A stretch of DNA of 64,000 nt from Cupriavidus malaysiensis (lineage in GTDB: Bacteria; Pseudomonadota; Gammaproteobacteria; Burkholderiales; Burkholderiaceae), in NCBI RefSeq assembly GCF_001854325.1, contig NZ_CP017754.1:2294001-2358000 (forward strand). The letters run 5' to 3'. Numbering within the stretch: the first letter of the stretch is position 1; the number at the start of each line of letters is the position of its first letter. Position numbers and translations under genes: made by a program. The notes below the pieces were generated by a model. The model made no database searches and was not told where the DNA came from. It saw only the letters and a program-made list of their open reading frames with translations. Positions 1-9,049 of this stretch are shown here, one piece after another.

Positions 1-1112
1 GTGCTGTGCTCGTGCGCCTGCCCGGACAGACCCTGGACGGAGAAGATCTCGTAGTCGAGCGGGCGGCGACGGTCCGCCACCAGATGGAATTCCGTGCGTC
101 CGGGATCGATTTCCATCCGATCGGTGCGCATTGGGAAGAGGTTGACGACGGGCGTGCAGAAGAGCGCGAACTGCGCAGCATCGACCTGGCTGGCAAGGGT
201 GCCCGGCGGCTTCGAGAGCAGCACGACAAGCTCCGCCTCCCGGCTATCCACCTTGGCCAGTCCAGGCCGGAGCCCGTTGAGGCCGAAGAAGAAGAAGCGC
301 TGCGGGCAGGCAAAGTACTCATGCACCAGGTTATGGCCGTGGAACTTGTTCCAGGCCAGCGGCAGTGCGCTCTCGTCAGGTGCCATACCGACATAGCCGA
401 CGGCGTTGGTCGTGACCGCGCTGGGTCGCTCGCTCATCGCCCCGGGCTTGCCGATGAGGATGGCGCTGCCAGCGCTGTGCAGCAGTTCAAACAGGTGCGT
501 TGCGACCTGGTCCTGACCGCTCAGGTGGACCGGCAGGCAATCGAGGCCAGTCAGCTGCGCAAAGGTAATGTCGCGGTTGAGCCGCAGGCGGATCCGTAAT
601 GCTCCTTGCACGCTCACATGGGCTGGCACATACCGTTCCAGTCCCTGGATGTCCGTCGGAATCCCGGTGAGCCGCGCCTCGGCAATCTCGATGGGCCAGA
701 GGGAAAGTGGTTGCGTGGTGCGGAATTGGCACTGAGTGGATTCGCCGGCAGGTGCCCGGGCAAGGAGCGAGGTGCCACGCGGCACCGCGACGCCACGTAC
801 GAGGTCGCCTTCCCTGTGGCTTGGATGAAACCGCGCGACCGCGATGGCAGGTGTGGGTGCGATGTAGTTCGGATAGACGACCTCAAGCAGCCGCTGGGTG
901 AAGCGAGGGAACTCCGCATCCAGTTTGATCTGGGTGCGGGCCGACAGGAAGCAGAAGGCCTCGATCAGGCGTTCGACATAGGGGTCGGCGACCTCGATGC
1001 CATGCATGCCCAGGCGCCTGGCGACCTTGGGGTGCTGCCGCGCGAATTCGCCGGCAAGCTCGCCCATGTAGACGAGTTCCCGGTTGTAGTAGTCGAGCAG
1101 TTGAGGGTCCAT
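1..1112 (-). CDS. tssF: T6SS baseplate subunit TssF (partial, 3' end beyond left edge)
   Basis: The minus-strand frame opens with an ATG at 1112 and stays open for about 370 codons to the window edge. The protein starts MDPQLLDYYNRELVYMGEL, followed by a segment reading FARQHPKVARRLG and DPYVERLIEAFCFLSAR, the hallmark N-terminus of TssF (VasA/ImpG). TssF is a wedge component of the T6SS baseplate and works with TssE, TssG and TssK in the cytoplasm. The full family length is around 600 residues, so roughly 230 C-terminal residues are missing. It lies 4 bp downstream of the tssE stop, so it is the next gene of the tagK-tagJ-tssE-tssF operon. tssG and tssA would be expected further left. Family assignment is confident. 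Confidence 0.93.
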   Translation of the reverse strand, partial: MDPQLLDYYNRELVYMGELAGEFARQHPKVARRLGMHGIEVADPYVERLIEAFCFLSARTQIKLDAEFPRFTQRLLEVVYPNYIAPTPAIAVARFHPSHREGDLVRGVAVPRGTSLLARAPAGESTQCQFRTTQPLSLWPIEIAEARLTGIPTDIQGLERYVPAHVSVQGALRIRLRLNRDITFAQLTGLDCLPVHLSGQDQVATHLFELLHSAGSAILIGKPGAMSERPSAVTTNAVGYVGMAPDESALPLAWNKFHGHNLVHEYFACPQRFFFFGLNGLRPGLAKVDSREAELVVLLSKPPGTLASQVDAAQFALFCTPVVNLFPMRTDRMEIDPGRTEFHLVADRRRPLDYEIFSVQGLSGQAHEHS

Positions 1113-1116
1113 GGCG

Positions 1117-1638
1117 TCAGTGAGCGCTAAGCGACTGGAGTTGTATCCGGCTGGTTTCGAGATCCAGCGAGCTTTGTGCGGTGAATGCCATGGGGTACGG
1201 GTCCATGTGGATGAGCCCGCGGATCTCGAACAGCAGCACGTTGTAGCGGTGAGGGGCGTCTTCCTTCATCAGCGGCCGGACCTTGAGGGAGCCCGGTATC
1301 AGCCGCGGCTCGAAGTCTTCGATCGCGCGTTGCACGATGCCGATGATGTCGTCCCACTTGTGCTCGGATAGATAACTGCCCGCCACCGGTGGAACGCCGT
1401 AGTTCAGCGTCGAACTGGCGGCCTCGGGATACCGCTCGCGGTCGATCTCGTCCTCGCGGTTGGTGGTGTTGAGCAGGTAGGTGAGGTCGCGCTGGATGAT
1501 CTCGCGCATCTGCGCACGGGTCACGGTGAATTCGCCTGGCCCCTCCGATTGACGCAGTGGCGCATCGTCGCGAAGGCGATCGAAGAGCGTGGGAAGCAAC
1601 TGCGCATTGGGCCGGCGTGGCGTGCGGGGATTACTCAT
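1117..1638 (-). CDS. tssE: T6SS baseplate subunit TssE (gp25-like)
   Basis: The 173-residue protein matches TssE, the T4 gp25/lysozyme-like baseplate component that links the baseplate hub to the first sheath ring. It has the usual order: an N-terminal LLPTLFDRL segment, a central block RDLTYLLNTTNR, a region ending YPEAASSTLNYG, and the C-terminal VLLFEIRG strand that precedes the last beta hairpin. The ATG at 1638 overlaps the tagJ stop by 8 bp, which indicates translational coupling. The stop sits 4 bp before tssF. It acts in the cytoplasm at the inner face of the membrane complex. Confidence 0.95.
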   Translation of the reverse strand: MSNPRTPRRPNAQLLPTLFDRLRDDAPLRQSEGPGEFTVTRAQMREIIQRDLTYLLNTTNREDEIDRERYPEAASSTLNYGVPPVAGSYLSEHKWDDIIGIVQRAIEDFEPRLIPGSLKVRPLMKEDAPHRYNVLLFEIRGLIHMDPYPMAFTAQSSLDLETSRIQLQSLSAH

Positions 1639-2467
1639 GGCCGTTTTCGCTTATCGTCAACGTTGTCACTTCGAGCAGGCCGATATCGCCGGCATTGGTC
1701 ATCCAAGTCTTCTGGCCGGAAGCGATGACCCCGGTTTGGCCAATCTCGGTCCACCGGGTTTCCCGTGCGAGGCGGATGGCGTCACTGCCTTGCTCGGAGC
1801 CTGGATAGCGCACGGGTATGAATCCGCGGACAACCACTCCATCGGCGAGGGTCAGCGTGGCCGGGCGCCAGATCAGATCGAGCAGGCGGGCTACCGGATC
1901 CATCTCGAGTTTGCGTAGTTGAGCAAATGGCAGCCAGGCATAGCGGCGGGCCGCGACAATCTCACAGGCAGGACCAAGGCGGGTGTCGCTGTCGGTGATC
2001 CAGTCAAAACGGGCGCCATCATGGTGGCCGGAGGAAACCGTCACCACGGACAATGCCAGATGGCGGTCGCGGTCGGCGCCGTCAATGTCACCCGCTGCGG
2101 CCGACGCCAGTGCCGCGCGCAGGTGCCCCATCCACGCTGGCGCGGGCAGCAACGCGCCAGGTTCGCGCACTCCCTTGAATACCTCCAGGCGGAAGACCTC
2201 GGCACGAATCAGATCGCGATAAACGTGTGAGGTCTGTACAAAATCGGGCGTCAATTGGGCGACAACCTGCAGTTGCTTGAGGGCGCGCGGCCAGTCTCCC
2301 ACTACGCAGAGCCACTGGAACAACTGCCAGCGAGCCGGGAATGCGGCGGGCTGCCGGCGTACCAAAGCCTCTGCCGTCGCCAGGGTTTCGGTGATAGAGC
2401 CCATCTGCCGGAGAATAGCCGCGAGACCGGTGCCGCCACGTTCGCTGGACGCGGTATCAGGCGTCAT
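1631..2467 (-). CDS. tagJ: T6SS accessory protein TagJ (ImpE family)
   Basis: The reading frame is open further upstream, but the ATG at 2467 is chosen because it overlaps the tagK stop by 11 bp and the preceding 57 codons are arginine/serine-rich with no family resemblance. The 278-residue product has an N-terminal tetratricopeptide-like half (LVRRQPAAFPARWQLFQWL, then a segment with DWPRALKQL) and a C-terminal half with ARRYAWLPFAQLRKLEMDP and RGFIPVRYPGSE. These features are typical of the ImpE/TagJ family. In systems that carry it, TagJ binds the sheath protein TssB and the N-domain of ClpV and modulates sheath recycling. The operon position next to tssE fits this role. Confidence 0.9.
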   Translation of the reverse strand: MTPDTASSERGGTGLAAILRQMGSITETLATAEALVRRQPAAFPARWQLFQWLCVVGDWPRALKQLQVVAQLTPDFVQTSHVYRDLIRAEVFRLEVFKGVREPGALLPAPAWMGHLRAALASAAAGDIDGADRDRHLALSVVTVSSGHHDGARFDWITDSDTRLGPACEIVAARRYAWLPFAQLRKLEMDPVARLLDLIWRPATLTLADGVVVRGFIPVRYPGSEQGSDAIRLARETRWTEIGQTGVIASGQKTWMTNAGDIGLLEVTTLTISENGHE

Positions 2468-3071
2468 GGCCGGGCGCCTGCGCTGGCGCCGGACGATAGG
2501 CGCTGTCCATCGAGACGAGGTGGTGCTCGCGGCGGCTAAGGGGCGAGGCGACATCGCGCACTCGGGTGGGGACGATGCCGCCCGCAAAGAGGCGTAGTAC
2601 GTCTGGTGCCGGCGCTGCCGCAAAGAGCGCGAGACCATCGAGGTCGTCGAGGGGCTCGCTCAGGCCGCTGATGCTTGCGGGGCCTTCCAGCAGTTCGAGC
2701 AGGCTGCGCTTGTCGTGCCCTGTGGGTTCCCGGGAGGGACGCGGATCGGGACCCGACCCAGTTGGCGCGGGTTCGTGCAGCGCTGCGACGGTCGCCGTGT
2801 GCATGCTCACGTAGTTCGGGTCCTGCAGTACTGACTCGGCTTCGTACATGAGCAGCTCCAGGATGTCCACAGACTCGGCCGGCTCGGAACGCGCTGGCCC
2901 GGTGCACCTCGGGCCGGCGGCGGGATCCAGCAGTGAGAATGGACTGTTCTCATCTGCCAGGGAAGAGCCGACCAAATGCCAGAGATCGCCTTCGCCGGCG
3001 GAAGTCTGTCCGGGGCCGCCGCCTTCCATCGATGGCTTTTCCAAGTCGCACATATTCGTCTTTTTCAACAT
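2457..3071 (-). CDS. tagK: T6SS-associated TagK-like protein
   Basis: The 204-residue protein is acidic, low in complexity in its middle (many Pro, Gly, Glu) and carries no signal peptide or membrane segment. The recognisable parts are SVDILELLMYEAESVLQDPN near residues 70-90 and a C-terminal stretch with LEPLDD-like acidic and VLRLFAGGI blocks. This matches my memory of TagK-type proteins encoded beside tagJ in Burkholderiales T6SS loci, but the identification rests on weak motifs and position. An alternative start is the ATG at 3053. As the first gene of the leftward operon, it faces clpV across the divergent promoter region. No biochemical role can be read from the sequence. Confidence 0.6.
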   Translation of the reverse strand: MLKKTNMCDLEKPSMEGGGPGQTSAGEGDLWHLVGSSLADENSPFSLLDPAAGPRCTGPARSEPAESVDILELLMYEAESVLQDPNYVSMHTATVAALHEPAPTGSGPDPRPSREPTGHDKRSLLELLEGPASISGLSEPLDDLDGLALFAAAPAPDVLRLFAGGIVPTRVRDVASPLSRREHHLVSMDSAYRPAPAQAPGHDA

Positions 3072-3519
3072 GCTCGTCCGTTCTAAGCTTTGGCTTCCCT
3101 GGATGCGGATAGTAATCGCAAATCATGGAATGGCAAAAGAAAAATAGCCATTGTGAGTCGTCAATAAGATTTTGGTCGGATAAATCTTATATTTATCTAG
3201 GTTAACTCCCGCTTTTTATGCGGAAATCTCCATCTCTGCCTTGATATCTTCTGGTTTTTCTACTGGGTTGAAAATTTGCGAGGCGGAACTGGAATTCTGC
3301 GGAGGCTTGGTTGAAACGGCGTAGCGTATTGTCTATTCAAGAGATGCATGAAATCGACGTGCTGTCGGTTGCGGGGAGACTGCAAGGAAATTCGACAGGA
3401 CGCTTTTCTCAGGATGATTGCGTGTCGATTGCTTTTCCACTAGCCTAAAAAAGAAGAATTGATGTTGCGCTTCAACGGGCAATAGCAATGGCCCATTCAG
3501 AAAAGACGAAAGGCATCGG
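3072..3519. promoter_or_regulatory. Divergent AT-rich control region between the two T6SS arms
   Basis: This 448-bp stretch holds no supportable gene. It is much richer in A+T than its flanks, notably around 3165-3215 and 3440-3480, and separates tagK (minus) from clpV (plus). It must contain promoters for both arms. I looked for the sigma-54 GG-N10-GC pattern on both strands and saw none; no specific hexamer pair is convincing enough to list. Confidence 0.6.
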
Positions 3520-6228
3520 ATGGATATCTCGCGTCAGGCGCTGTTTGGCCGACTCAATCCCACGCTGTTCAAGGCGATCGAAAGTGCAACGGTCTTCTGC
3601 AAGCTGCGTGGCAACCCCTATGTGGAACTGGTGCACTGGCTGCACCAGTTGCTGCAGGCACCGGATGGCGATCTGCAGCGAGTGCTTCGAGATGCGGGGG
3701 GCGACTCGCAGGCTCTCGATGCGGATCTCGCACGGGCGCTGGCGGCATTGCCTTCCGGCGCGACTTCGATCAGTGATTTCTCATTTCAACTCGAGTCCGC
3801 GATCGAGCGGGCCTGGGTCTATGCGACGCTGGCGTTCGCCGATGACCGTGTGCGCGGCGCTTACCTGCTGACCGCCCTGCTCAAGACGCCGGAACTGCGC
3901 CGCACGGTACTCGGCATCTCCCGGCAGTTCGCCAAGGTGCGCGCAGACGATCTGGTCGCCAGCATTCCTGCACTGGTCGCCCAATCTCCGGAAAGCCGGG
4001 AAGCCGCCTACGATGGCAGCGGCCTGGCGCCGGCCGTGCCAGGCGAGGCGAGCGGCTCTCTGGCGCCTGCGGGGCCTGGCAAAGGCGCGCTGAGGCAGTA
4101 CTGCCGGGATCTGACCGAGGAGGCAAGGGCGGGCCGGCTGGATCCGGTGATCGGACGCGAAGACGAGATCCGTACGATGACGGATATCCTGCTGCGCCGT
4201 CGGCAGAACAATCCGCTCTTGACAGGGGAGGCGGGGGTGGGCAAGACCGCTGTGATCGAAGGGCTTGCGCAAGCCATTGCCGCCGGAGACGTGCCACCGA
4301 GCCTGAAGGAAGTCCGCCTGCTGAGTCTCGACGTCGGCGCATTGCTGGCCGGCGCCAGCATGAAGGGCGAATTCGAGGCGCGCCTGAAGGGAGTACTCGA
4401 GGAAGCCGCCAGATCCCCCACACCCGTCATCCTGTTCGTCGACGAGGTGCATACACTGGTCGGCGCCGGTGGGCAGGCGGGGACCGGCGATGCGGCCAAC
4501 CTGCTCAAGCCTGTCCTGGCCCGTGGCGCGCTGCGCACCATCGGAGCGACCACTTGGAGCGAGTACAAGCGCCATATTGAGAAAGATCCGGCGCTGACCC
4601 GCCGCTTTCAAGTCCTGCAGGTGATGGAGCCACAGGAAGCCAACGCGATCGCCATGGTGCGCGGCCTCGTGAACACGTTCGAGATGCACCATCAAGTGCT
4701 GATCCGCGACGAAGCCGTGCGCGCTGCGGTCAAGTTTTCGCATCGGTATATCCCGTCGCGCCAGCTTCCGGACAAGGCTATCAGCCTGCTCGACACGGCT
4801 TGCGCGCGCGTTGCGCTGTCTCTGCACGCGCCACCGGCTATGGTGGAGCATCTACGCCAGAAGCTGGCCGCGGTCAATGTCGAAGCGGATCTTCTTGCCA
4901 AGGACGCTCGATTCGGTAAGGGAGATCAGTCCCGACTTGCGGAGGTCGACAACGCGATCCGACGGACCGAGGCCGAGCTTTCCCGAGCGGAGGGACGCTG
5001 GCAACGGGAAAGGGAATTGGCGATCGCCATCCTTGGCCACCGGAAAGTGATCGCCAGCACGCCAACGGCACAAGAGGGTGGTTCAGGCGCCGAGGTACTG
5101 AGAGACCTGGAGGCATCGCTGCGCGTTGCGCAAGACGGTGCCGTGCTGGTCCGCACCGAAGTCGATGAGGCCGTCGTGGCTGCAATCGTGGCCGACTGGA
5201 CTGGCATTCCGGTCGCGCGCATGGTAGCCGATGAGGTCGCGACTGTGATGGCTCTGCCGCAGACGCTCGGCGAGCGGGTCATCGGCCAGGAGCATGCACT
5301 GGAGCAACTGGGTGAGCGGATCCAGACGGCCCGTGCGCAATTGACGGACCCCGACAAGCCTGTCGGCGTCTTCCTGCTGGTGGGGCCTTCCGGTGTCGGC
5401 AAGACCGAAACAGCACTGGCGCTGGCCGACACTCTCTATGGCGGTGAGCAGAACCTGATCACCATCAACCTCTCGGAATTCCAGCAATCCCATACGGTTT
5501 CGACGCTCAAGGGCGCCCCTCCCGGCTATGTCGGCTACGGCGAAGGGGGCGTCCTGACCGAGGCGGTCCGGCGCCGACCCTACAGTGTTGTGCTGCTCGA
5601 TGAGGTCGAGAAGGCGCACCCGGATGTGCACGAGGTCTTCTACCAGGTCTTCGACAAGGGATACATGGAAGACGGGGAAGGGCGCTACATCGATTTCCGC
5701 AACACGATCCTGCTGCTGACCAGCAATGCGGGTTCGGATCTGCTGGCCAGCCTTTGCGACGATCCGGCGTTGATCCCGGAGCCGGCGGCGCTGCGCGATG
5801 CGCTGATGCCGGAGTTGCGCAAAGTGTTCCCTGCCGCGTTCCTTGGCCGCCTGGTGGTTGTGCCCTACCTGCCGTTGGCCGACGACAGGCTCGCTCGTAT
5901 CGTTCGTCTGCATCTCGATCGGGTCGTATCGCGCATGCGCGAGCAACACGGCATCGCGCTGACCTACGGCGAGGCGGTCGTGTCGCACATTGTGCGGTCC
6001 TGCCCGGTTGGCGAGACCGGCGCTCGGCAACTGATCAGTTATATCGAACTGGTCATCCAACCACAACTCGCCAGACTCTGGCTCTCCGCGCTGTCAGACG
6101 GGCGCCAATTGGCCGCGATCGAGGTCAGGCACGACAGCGAAGCATCGCTCGGGCTGGCCTATCACACCGAATACCGTGCCGGCTGCGATGTCGTCGTGCC
6201 GGAGATTCCCGAAGCCAAAACGGCGTGA
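3520..6228 (+). CDS. clpV: T6SS ATPase TssH/ClpV
   Basis: The 902-residue AAA+ protein disassembles the contracted TssB/TssC sheath so that subunits can be reused. It has the ClpB-type layout: an N-terminal Clp repeat domain (residues 1-160), a first AAA+ module with Walker A GEAGVGKT at 236-243 and Walker B ending DEVHTLVGAG, a coiled middle region rich in Glu/Arg (about 440-530), and a second AAA+ module with Walker A GPSGVGKT at 622-629 and DEVEKAHPDV as Walker B. Both ATPase sites look intact. The ATG at 3520 has AAAGG upstream. The gene opens the rightward T6SS operon and is followed by tssB. Confidence 0.97.
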   Translation: MDISRQALFGRLNPTLFKAIESATVFCKLRGNPYVELVHWLHQLLQAPDGDLQRVLRDAGGDSQALDADLARALAALPSGATSISDFSFQLESAIERAWVYATLAFADDRVRGAYLLTALLKTPELRRTVLGISRQFAKVRADDLVASIPALVAQSPESREAAYDGSGLAPAVPGEASGSLAPAGPGKGALRQYCRDLTEEARAGRLDPVIGREDEIRTMTDILLRRRQNNPLLTGEAGVGKTAVIEGLAQAIAAGDVPPSLKEVRLLSLDVGALLAGASMKGEFEARLKGVLEEAARSPTPVILFVDEVHTLVGAGGQAGTGDAANLLKPVLARGALRTIGATTWSEYKRHIEKDPALTRRFQVLQVMEPQEANAIAMVRGLVNTFEMHHQVLIRDEAVRAAVKFSHRYIPSRQLPDKAISLLDTACARVALSLHAPPAMVEHLRQKLAAVNVEADLLAKDARFGKGDQSRLAEVDNAIRRTEAELSRAEGRWQRERELAIAILGHRKVIASTPTAQEGGSGAEVLRDLEASLRVAQDGAVLVRTEVDEAVVAAIVADWTGIPVARMVADEVATVMALPQTLGERVIGQEHALEQLGERIQTARAQLTDPDKPVGVFLLVGPSGVGKTETALALADTLYGGEQNLITINLSEFQQSHTVSTLKGAPPGYVGYGEGGVLTEAVRRRPYSVVLLDEVEKAHPDVHEVFYQVFDKGYMEDGEGRYIDFRNTILLLTSNAGSDLLASLCDDPALIPEPAALRDALMPELRKVFPAAFLGRLVVVPYLPLADDRLARIVRLHLDRVVSRMREQHGIALTYGEAVVSHIVRSCPVGETGARQLISYIELVIQPQLARLWLSALSDGRQLAAIEVRHDSEASLGLAYHTEYRAGCDVVVPEIPEAKTA

Positions 6229-6267
6229 TGCCGTGCGGCACATCCATGCAACCCGTTGGGGAGGATC

Positions 6268-6801
6268 ATGTCTGTTGTGAACAGTTCGCAGAAATTCATC
6301 GCGCGCAACCGTGCGCCGCGCGTGCAGATTGAGTACGACGTCGAGGTGTACGGCTCGGAGAAGCGCATCGAGCTGCCATTTGTCATGGGGGTCCTGGCCG
6401 ATCTGTCCGGAACGCCAGCGGAGCCGCTACCGCCGGTAGCCGATCGAAAGTTCCTGGAAGTCGACATCAATAACTTCGATGAGCGCATGAAGGCCATGAA
6501 GCCGCGCGCGGCATTCGCCGTGTCCAACACCCTGACGGGCGAGGGGCAACTGATGGTCGACATGACGTTCGAGAGCATCGAGGACTTCTCGCCGGCGGCG
6601 GTTGCCGGCAAGGTCGATGCGCTCAGGAAGCTCCTCGAAGCCCGCACGCAGCTCGCCAACCTGCAGACCTATATGGATGGCAAGTCCGGTGCCGAATCGC
6701 TGATCAACCAACTGTTGCAGGACCCGGCACTGCTGCAGGCGCTGGCCAAGGCGCCGAAGCCCAAGACCTCCGATGGCGAAAGCGACGCCGCCTATTCCTG
6801 A
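6268..6801 (+). CDS. tssB: T6SS contractile sheath small subunit TssB (VipA)
   Basis: The 177-residue protein starts MSVVNSSQKFIARNRAPRV and contains VEIEYDVEVYG-like and ELPFVMGVLADLSG blocks and the conserved KFLEVDINNFDERMK segment of TssB. TssB forms the contractile sheath as a heterodimer with TssC; a helix in TssB is also the ClpV recognition site. The ATG at 6268 is chosen over an in-frame TTG four codons upstream because GGGGAGG lies at 6258-6264 at ideal spacing. tssC follows after 49 bp. Confidence 0.97.
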   Translation: MSVVNSSQKFIARNRAPRVQIEYDVEVYGSEKRIELPFVMGVLADLSGTPAEPLPPVADRKFLEVDINNFDERMKAMKPRAAFAVSNTLTGEGQLMVDMTFESIEDFSPAAVAGKVDALRKLLEARTQLANLQTYMDGKSGAESLINQLLQDPALLQALAKAPKPKTSDGESDAAYS

Positions 6802-6850
6802 CTGAGGCGGTGCCTCGCCCTAGTGACCCATTCCATTGATCGAGCTATCC

Positions 6851-8344
6851 ATGGCTTCCGCACAATCCAAGCAACAAGCGACCGCCACCGGCGCTGACCA
6901 GTCCGACTTCGCGGCGTTGATCAATCGCGAGTTTTCCCCGAAGACCGATCAGGCTCGCGAGGCGGTCGATCTCGCGGTGAAGACGCTGGCCGAGCAGGCG
7001 CTGGCGTCCAGCTTCACGATGAGCGACGACGCCTACAAGAGCATCGAAGCCATCATCGGCGCAATCGACAAGAAGCTCTCGGCACAAATCAACCTGATCC
7101 TGCATCACGAAGATTTCCAGAAGCTGGAGTCGGCGTGGCGCGGTCTGCATCACCTGGTCTCGAACACCGAGACCGATGACAAGCTGCGTATCCGTGTCAT
7201 GGATGTGTCCAAGGAGGAACTGCGCCGCACGCTGCGCCGCTACAAGGGCATCGGCTGGGACCAGAGCCCGTTCTTCAAGCGCATCTACGAAGAGGAGTAC
7301 GGCCAGCTGGGCGGCGAGCCCTATGGCTGTCTGGTGGCGGACTACTACTTCGATCACACACCGCCCGACGTGGAACTGCTCGGCTCGCTCGCCAAGATTT
7401 CGGCCGCTGCGCACGCCCCGTTCATTGCCGGCGCCTCCCCGTCGGTGCTACAGATGGATTCGTGGCAGGAACTGGCCAATCCGCGCGACTTGTCGAAGAT
7501 CTTCCAGAACCTGGAGTATGCGCCTTGGAACAGCCTGCGCAATTCTGAGGATGCGCGCTACGTAGGCCTGGCCATGCCGCGCTTCCTGTCGCGCCTGCCC
7601 TATGGCATCAAGACAAATCCGGTCGATGAATTCGATTTCGAGGAGGATACCGACGGTGCCGATCACCGCAAGTACACGTGGAGCAACGCAGCCTACGCCA
7701 TGGCGGTCAACATCAACCGGTCATTCAAGCTGTATGGCTGGTGCACGCTGATCCGTGGTGTGGAGAGTGGCGGCGTAGTGGAAGACCTGCCATGCCACAC
7801 CTTCCCGACCGATGACGGTGGGGTGGACATGAAGTGCCCGACCGAGATTGCCATCTCCGACCGTCGCGAAGCGGAGCTTTCCAAGAATGGCTTCATCTCG
7901 CTGGTGCACCGCAAGAACACCGACTATGCCGCCTTCATCGGCGCACAGTCGTTGCAGCGGCCGGCGGAGTACTACGACGCGGATGCCACCGCCAATGCCA
8001 ACCTGTCGGCCCGCCTGCCGTACCTGTTCGCTTGCTCGCGCTTTGCACACTATCTCAAGTGCATCGTGCGCGACAAGATCGGTGCGTTCAAGGAACGCGA
8101 GGACATGCAGCGCTGGTTGAACGAATGGATCATGAACTACGTGGACGCGGATCCTGCCAACTCGTCGCAGGAGACCAAGGCGCGTCGCCCGCTGGCCGCA
8201 GCCGAGGTGGTGGTGGAGGAGACCGAAGGGAATCCTGGTTACTACAGCGCCAAGTTCTTCCTGCGCCCCCACTTCCAGCTTGAGGGCCTGACCGTGTCGC
8301 TGCGTCTGGTGGCACGCCTGCCGTCCGTCAAGGATGCCGCCTAA
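6851..8344 (+). CDS. tssC: T6SS contractile sheath large subunit TssC (VipB)
   Basis: The 497-residue protein is the large sheath subunit. Diagnostic blocks include FQKLESAWRGLHHLV near residue 95, RIYEEEYGQLGGEPYG, a LAKISAAAHAPFIAGASP segment, LPYGIKTNPVDEFDFEED and the C-terminal FFLRPHFQLEGLTVSLRLV strand. The ATG at 6851 is taken as the start because the protein then begins MASAQSKQQATATG, as is usual, although an in-frame TTG at 6836 is possible and the Shine-Dalgarno for either is weak. It assembles with TssB around the Hcp tube in the cytoplasm. Confidence 0.97.
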   Translation: MASAQSKQQATATGADQSDFAALINREFSPKTDQAREAVDLAVKTLAEQALASSFTMSDDAYKSIEAIIGAIDKKLSAQINLILHHEDFQKLESAWRGLHHLVSNTETDDKLRIRVMDVSKEELRRTLRRYKGIGWDQSPFFKRIYEEEYGQLGGEPYGCLVADYYFDHTPPDVELLGSLAKISAAAHAPFIAGASPSVLQMDSWQELANPRDLSKIFQNLEYAPWNSLRNSEDARYVGLAMPRFLSRLPYGIKTNPVDEFDFEEDTDGADHRKYTWSNAAYAMAVNINRSFKLYGWCTLIRGVESGGVVEDLPCHTFPTDDGGVDMKCPTEIAISDRREAELSKNGFISLVHRKNTDYAAFIGAQSLQRPAEYYDADATANANLSARLPYLFACSRFAHYLKCIVRDKIGAFKEREDMQRWLNEWIMNYVDADPANSSQETKARRPLAAAEVVVEETEGNPGYYSAKFFLRPHFQLEGLTVSLRLVARLPSVKDAA

Positions 8345-8377
8345 ACAGTGTCGGAGCCCTGAATCCAACCGGTAGTT

Positions 8378-8436
8378 CCACAGCGGCGCACCGCCTTCCC
8401 CGCCCCCCGCATCTTGGGGAGCGGGCGGCGCTGTGG
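8378..8436 (+). other. Long stem-loop between tssC and hcp
   Basis: CCACAGCG at 8378-8385 pairs perfectly with CGCTGTGG at 8429-8436. CCGCC (8391-8395) pairs with GGCGG (8424-8428) after a 5-nt bulge, and CCCC (8398-8401) with GGGG (8416-8419) across a small internal loop. No T-tract follows, so it is not a standard intrinsic terminator. It ends 38 nt before the hcp start and could protect a processed hcp transcript or attenuate read-through. Confidence 0.6.
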
Positions 8437-8474
8437 CCCTTGTCTGCAGTATCCAAACCAGAAGGAGTTATGCA

Positions 8475-8960
8475 ATGGCACAGGACATCTTCCTGAAGAT
8501 CAATGGCATCGACGGTGAGTCACAGGACTCGTCGCACAAGAACGAGATCGAAGTGCTGGCCTGGGACTGGAGCATCGAACAGCAATCCACCATGCATGCG
8601 GGCAGCGGTGGCGGTGCCGGCAAGGCAACCGTGTCCGATATGTCGTTCGAGCACTTCATCGACCGTGCCTCGCCCAACCTGATGAAGTACTGCCTGACCG
8701 GCAAGCACATCAACGAAGCCGTGCTGGTAGTGCGCAAGGCCGGCGGCAATCCGCTCGAGTACCTGAAGCTCACCATGACCGATGTGATCGTCACCAAGGT
8801 GGCGCCGCGGGGTTCGGTGGAGGACGAAGTGCGGATGCGCGAGAAGGTGGCGCTGTCGTTCTCCAAGGTCAAGCAGGAGTATGTGGTGCAGAACGCCCAG
8901 GGCGGAAGCGGCGGAGCCGTGACCGCGGGCTATGACATCAAGGGCAACAAAGAGGCCTGA
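8475..8960 (+). CDS. hcp: T6SS tube protein Hcp (TssD)
   Basis: The 161-residue protein is Hcp, the hexameric ring that stacks into the inner tube and carries small effectors. It starts MAQDIFLKINGIDGESQD and has the family blocks EIEVLAWDWSIEQ, DMSFEHFIDRASPNLMKYC and GKHINEAVLVVRKAGG. The ATG at 8475 is preceded by AAGGAG at 8461-8466, one of the strongest ribosome-binding sites in the operon, consistent with high expression. The gene is isolated from its neighbours by 130 bp upstream and 89 bp downstream, each containing a stem-loop. Confidence 0.97.
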   Translation: MAQDIFLKINGIDGESQDSSHKNEIEVLAWDWSIEQQSTMHAGSGGGAGKATVSDMSFEHFIDRASPNLMKYCLTGKHINEAVLVVRKAGGNPLEYLKLTMTDVIVTKVAPRGSVEDEVRMREKVALSFSKVKQEYVVQNAQGGSGGAVTAGYDIKGNKEA

Positions 8961-9010
8961 TCGATGTCCCTGCCGCGGCCTTTTGCCAGTGCGCTGCGGC
9001 AGGGTGTCGA
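8961..9010 (+). other. Stem-loop directly after hcp
   Basis: CCCTGCCGC (8968-8976) pairs perfectly with GCGGCAGGG (8996-9004), and TCGA at 8961-8964 can pair with TCGA at 9007-9010. The loop contains CCTTTTGCC. It starts right after the hcp stop and ends 39 nt before vgrG. The absence of a T-run after the stem argues for a partial terminator or 3' RNA-stabilising element rather than full termination. Confidence 0.6.
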
Positions 9011-9049
9011 AGGCTAGGTGTTCGAAGCGTTCGCAACGTGGGAGAAACA

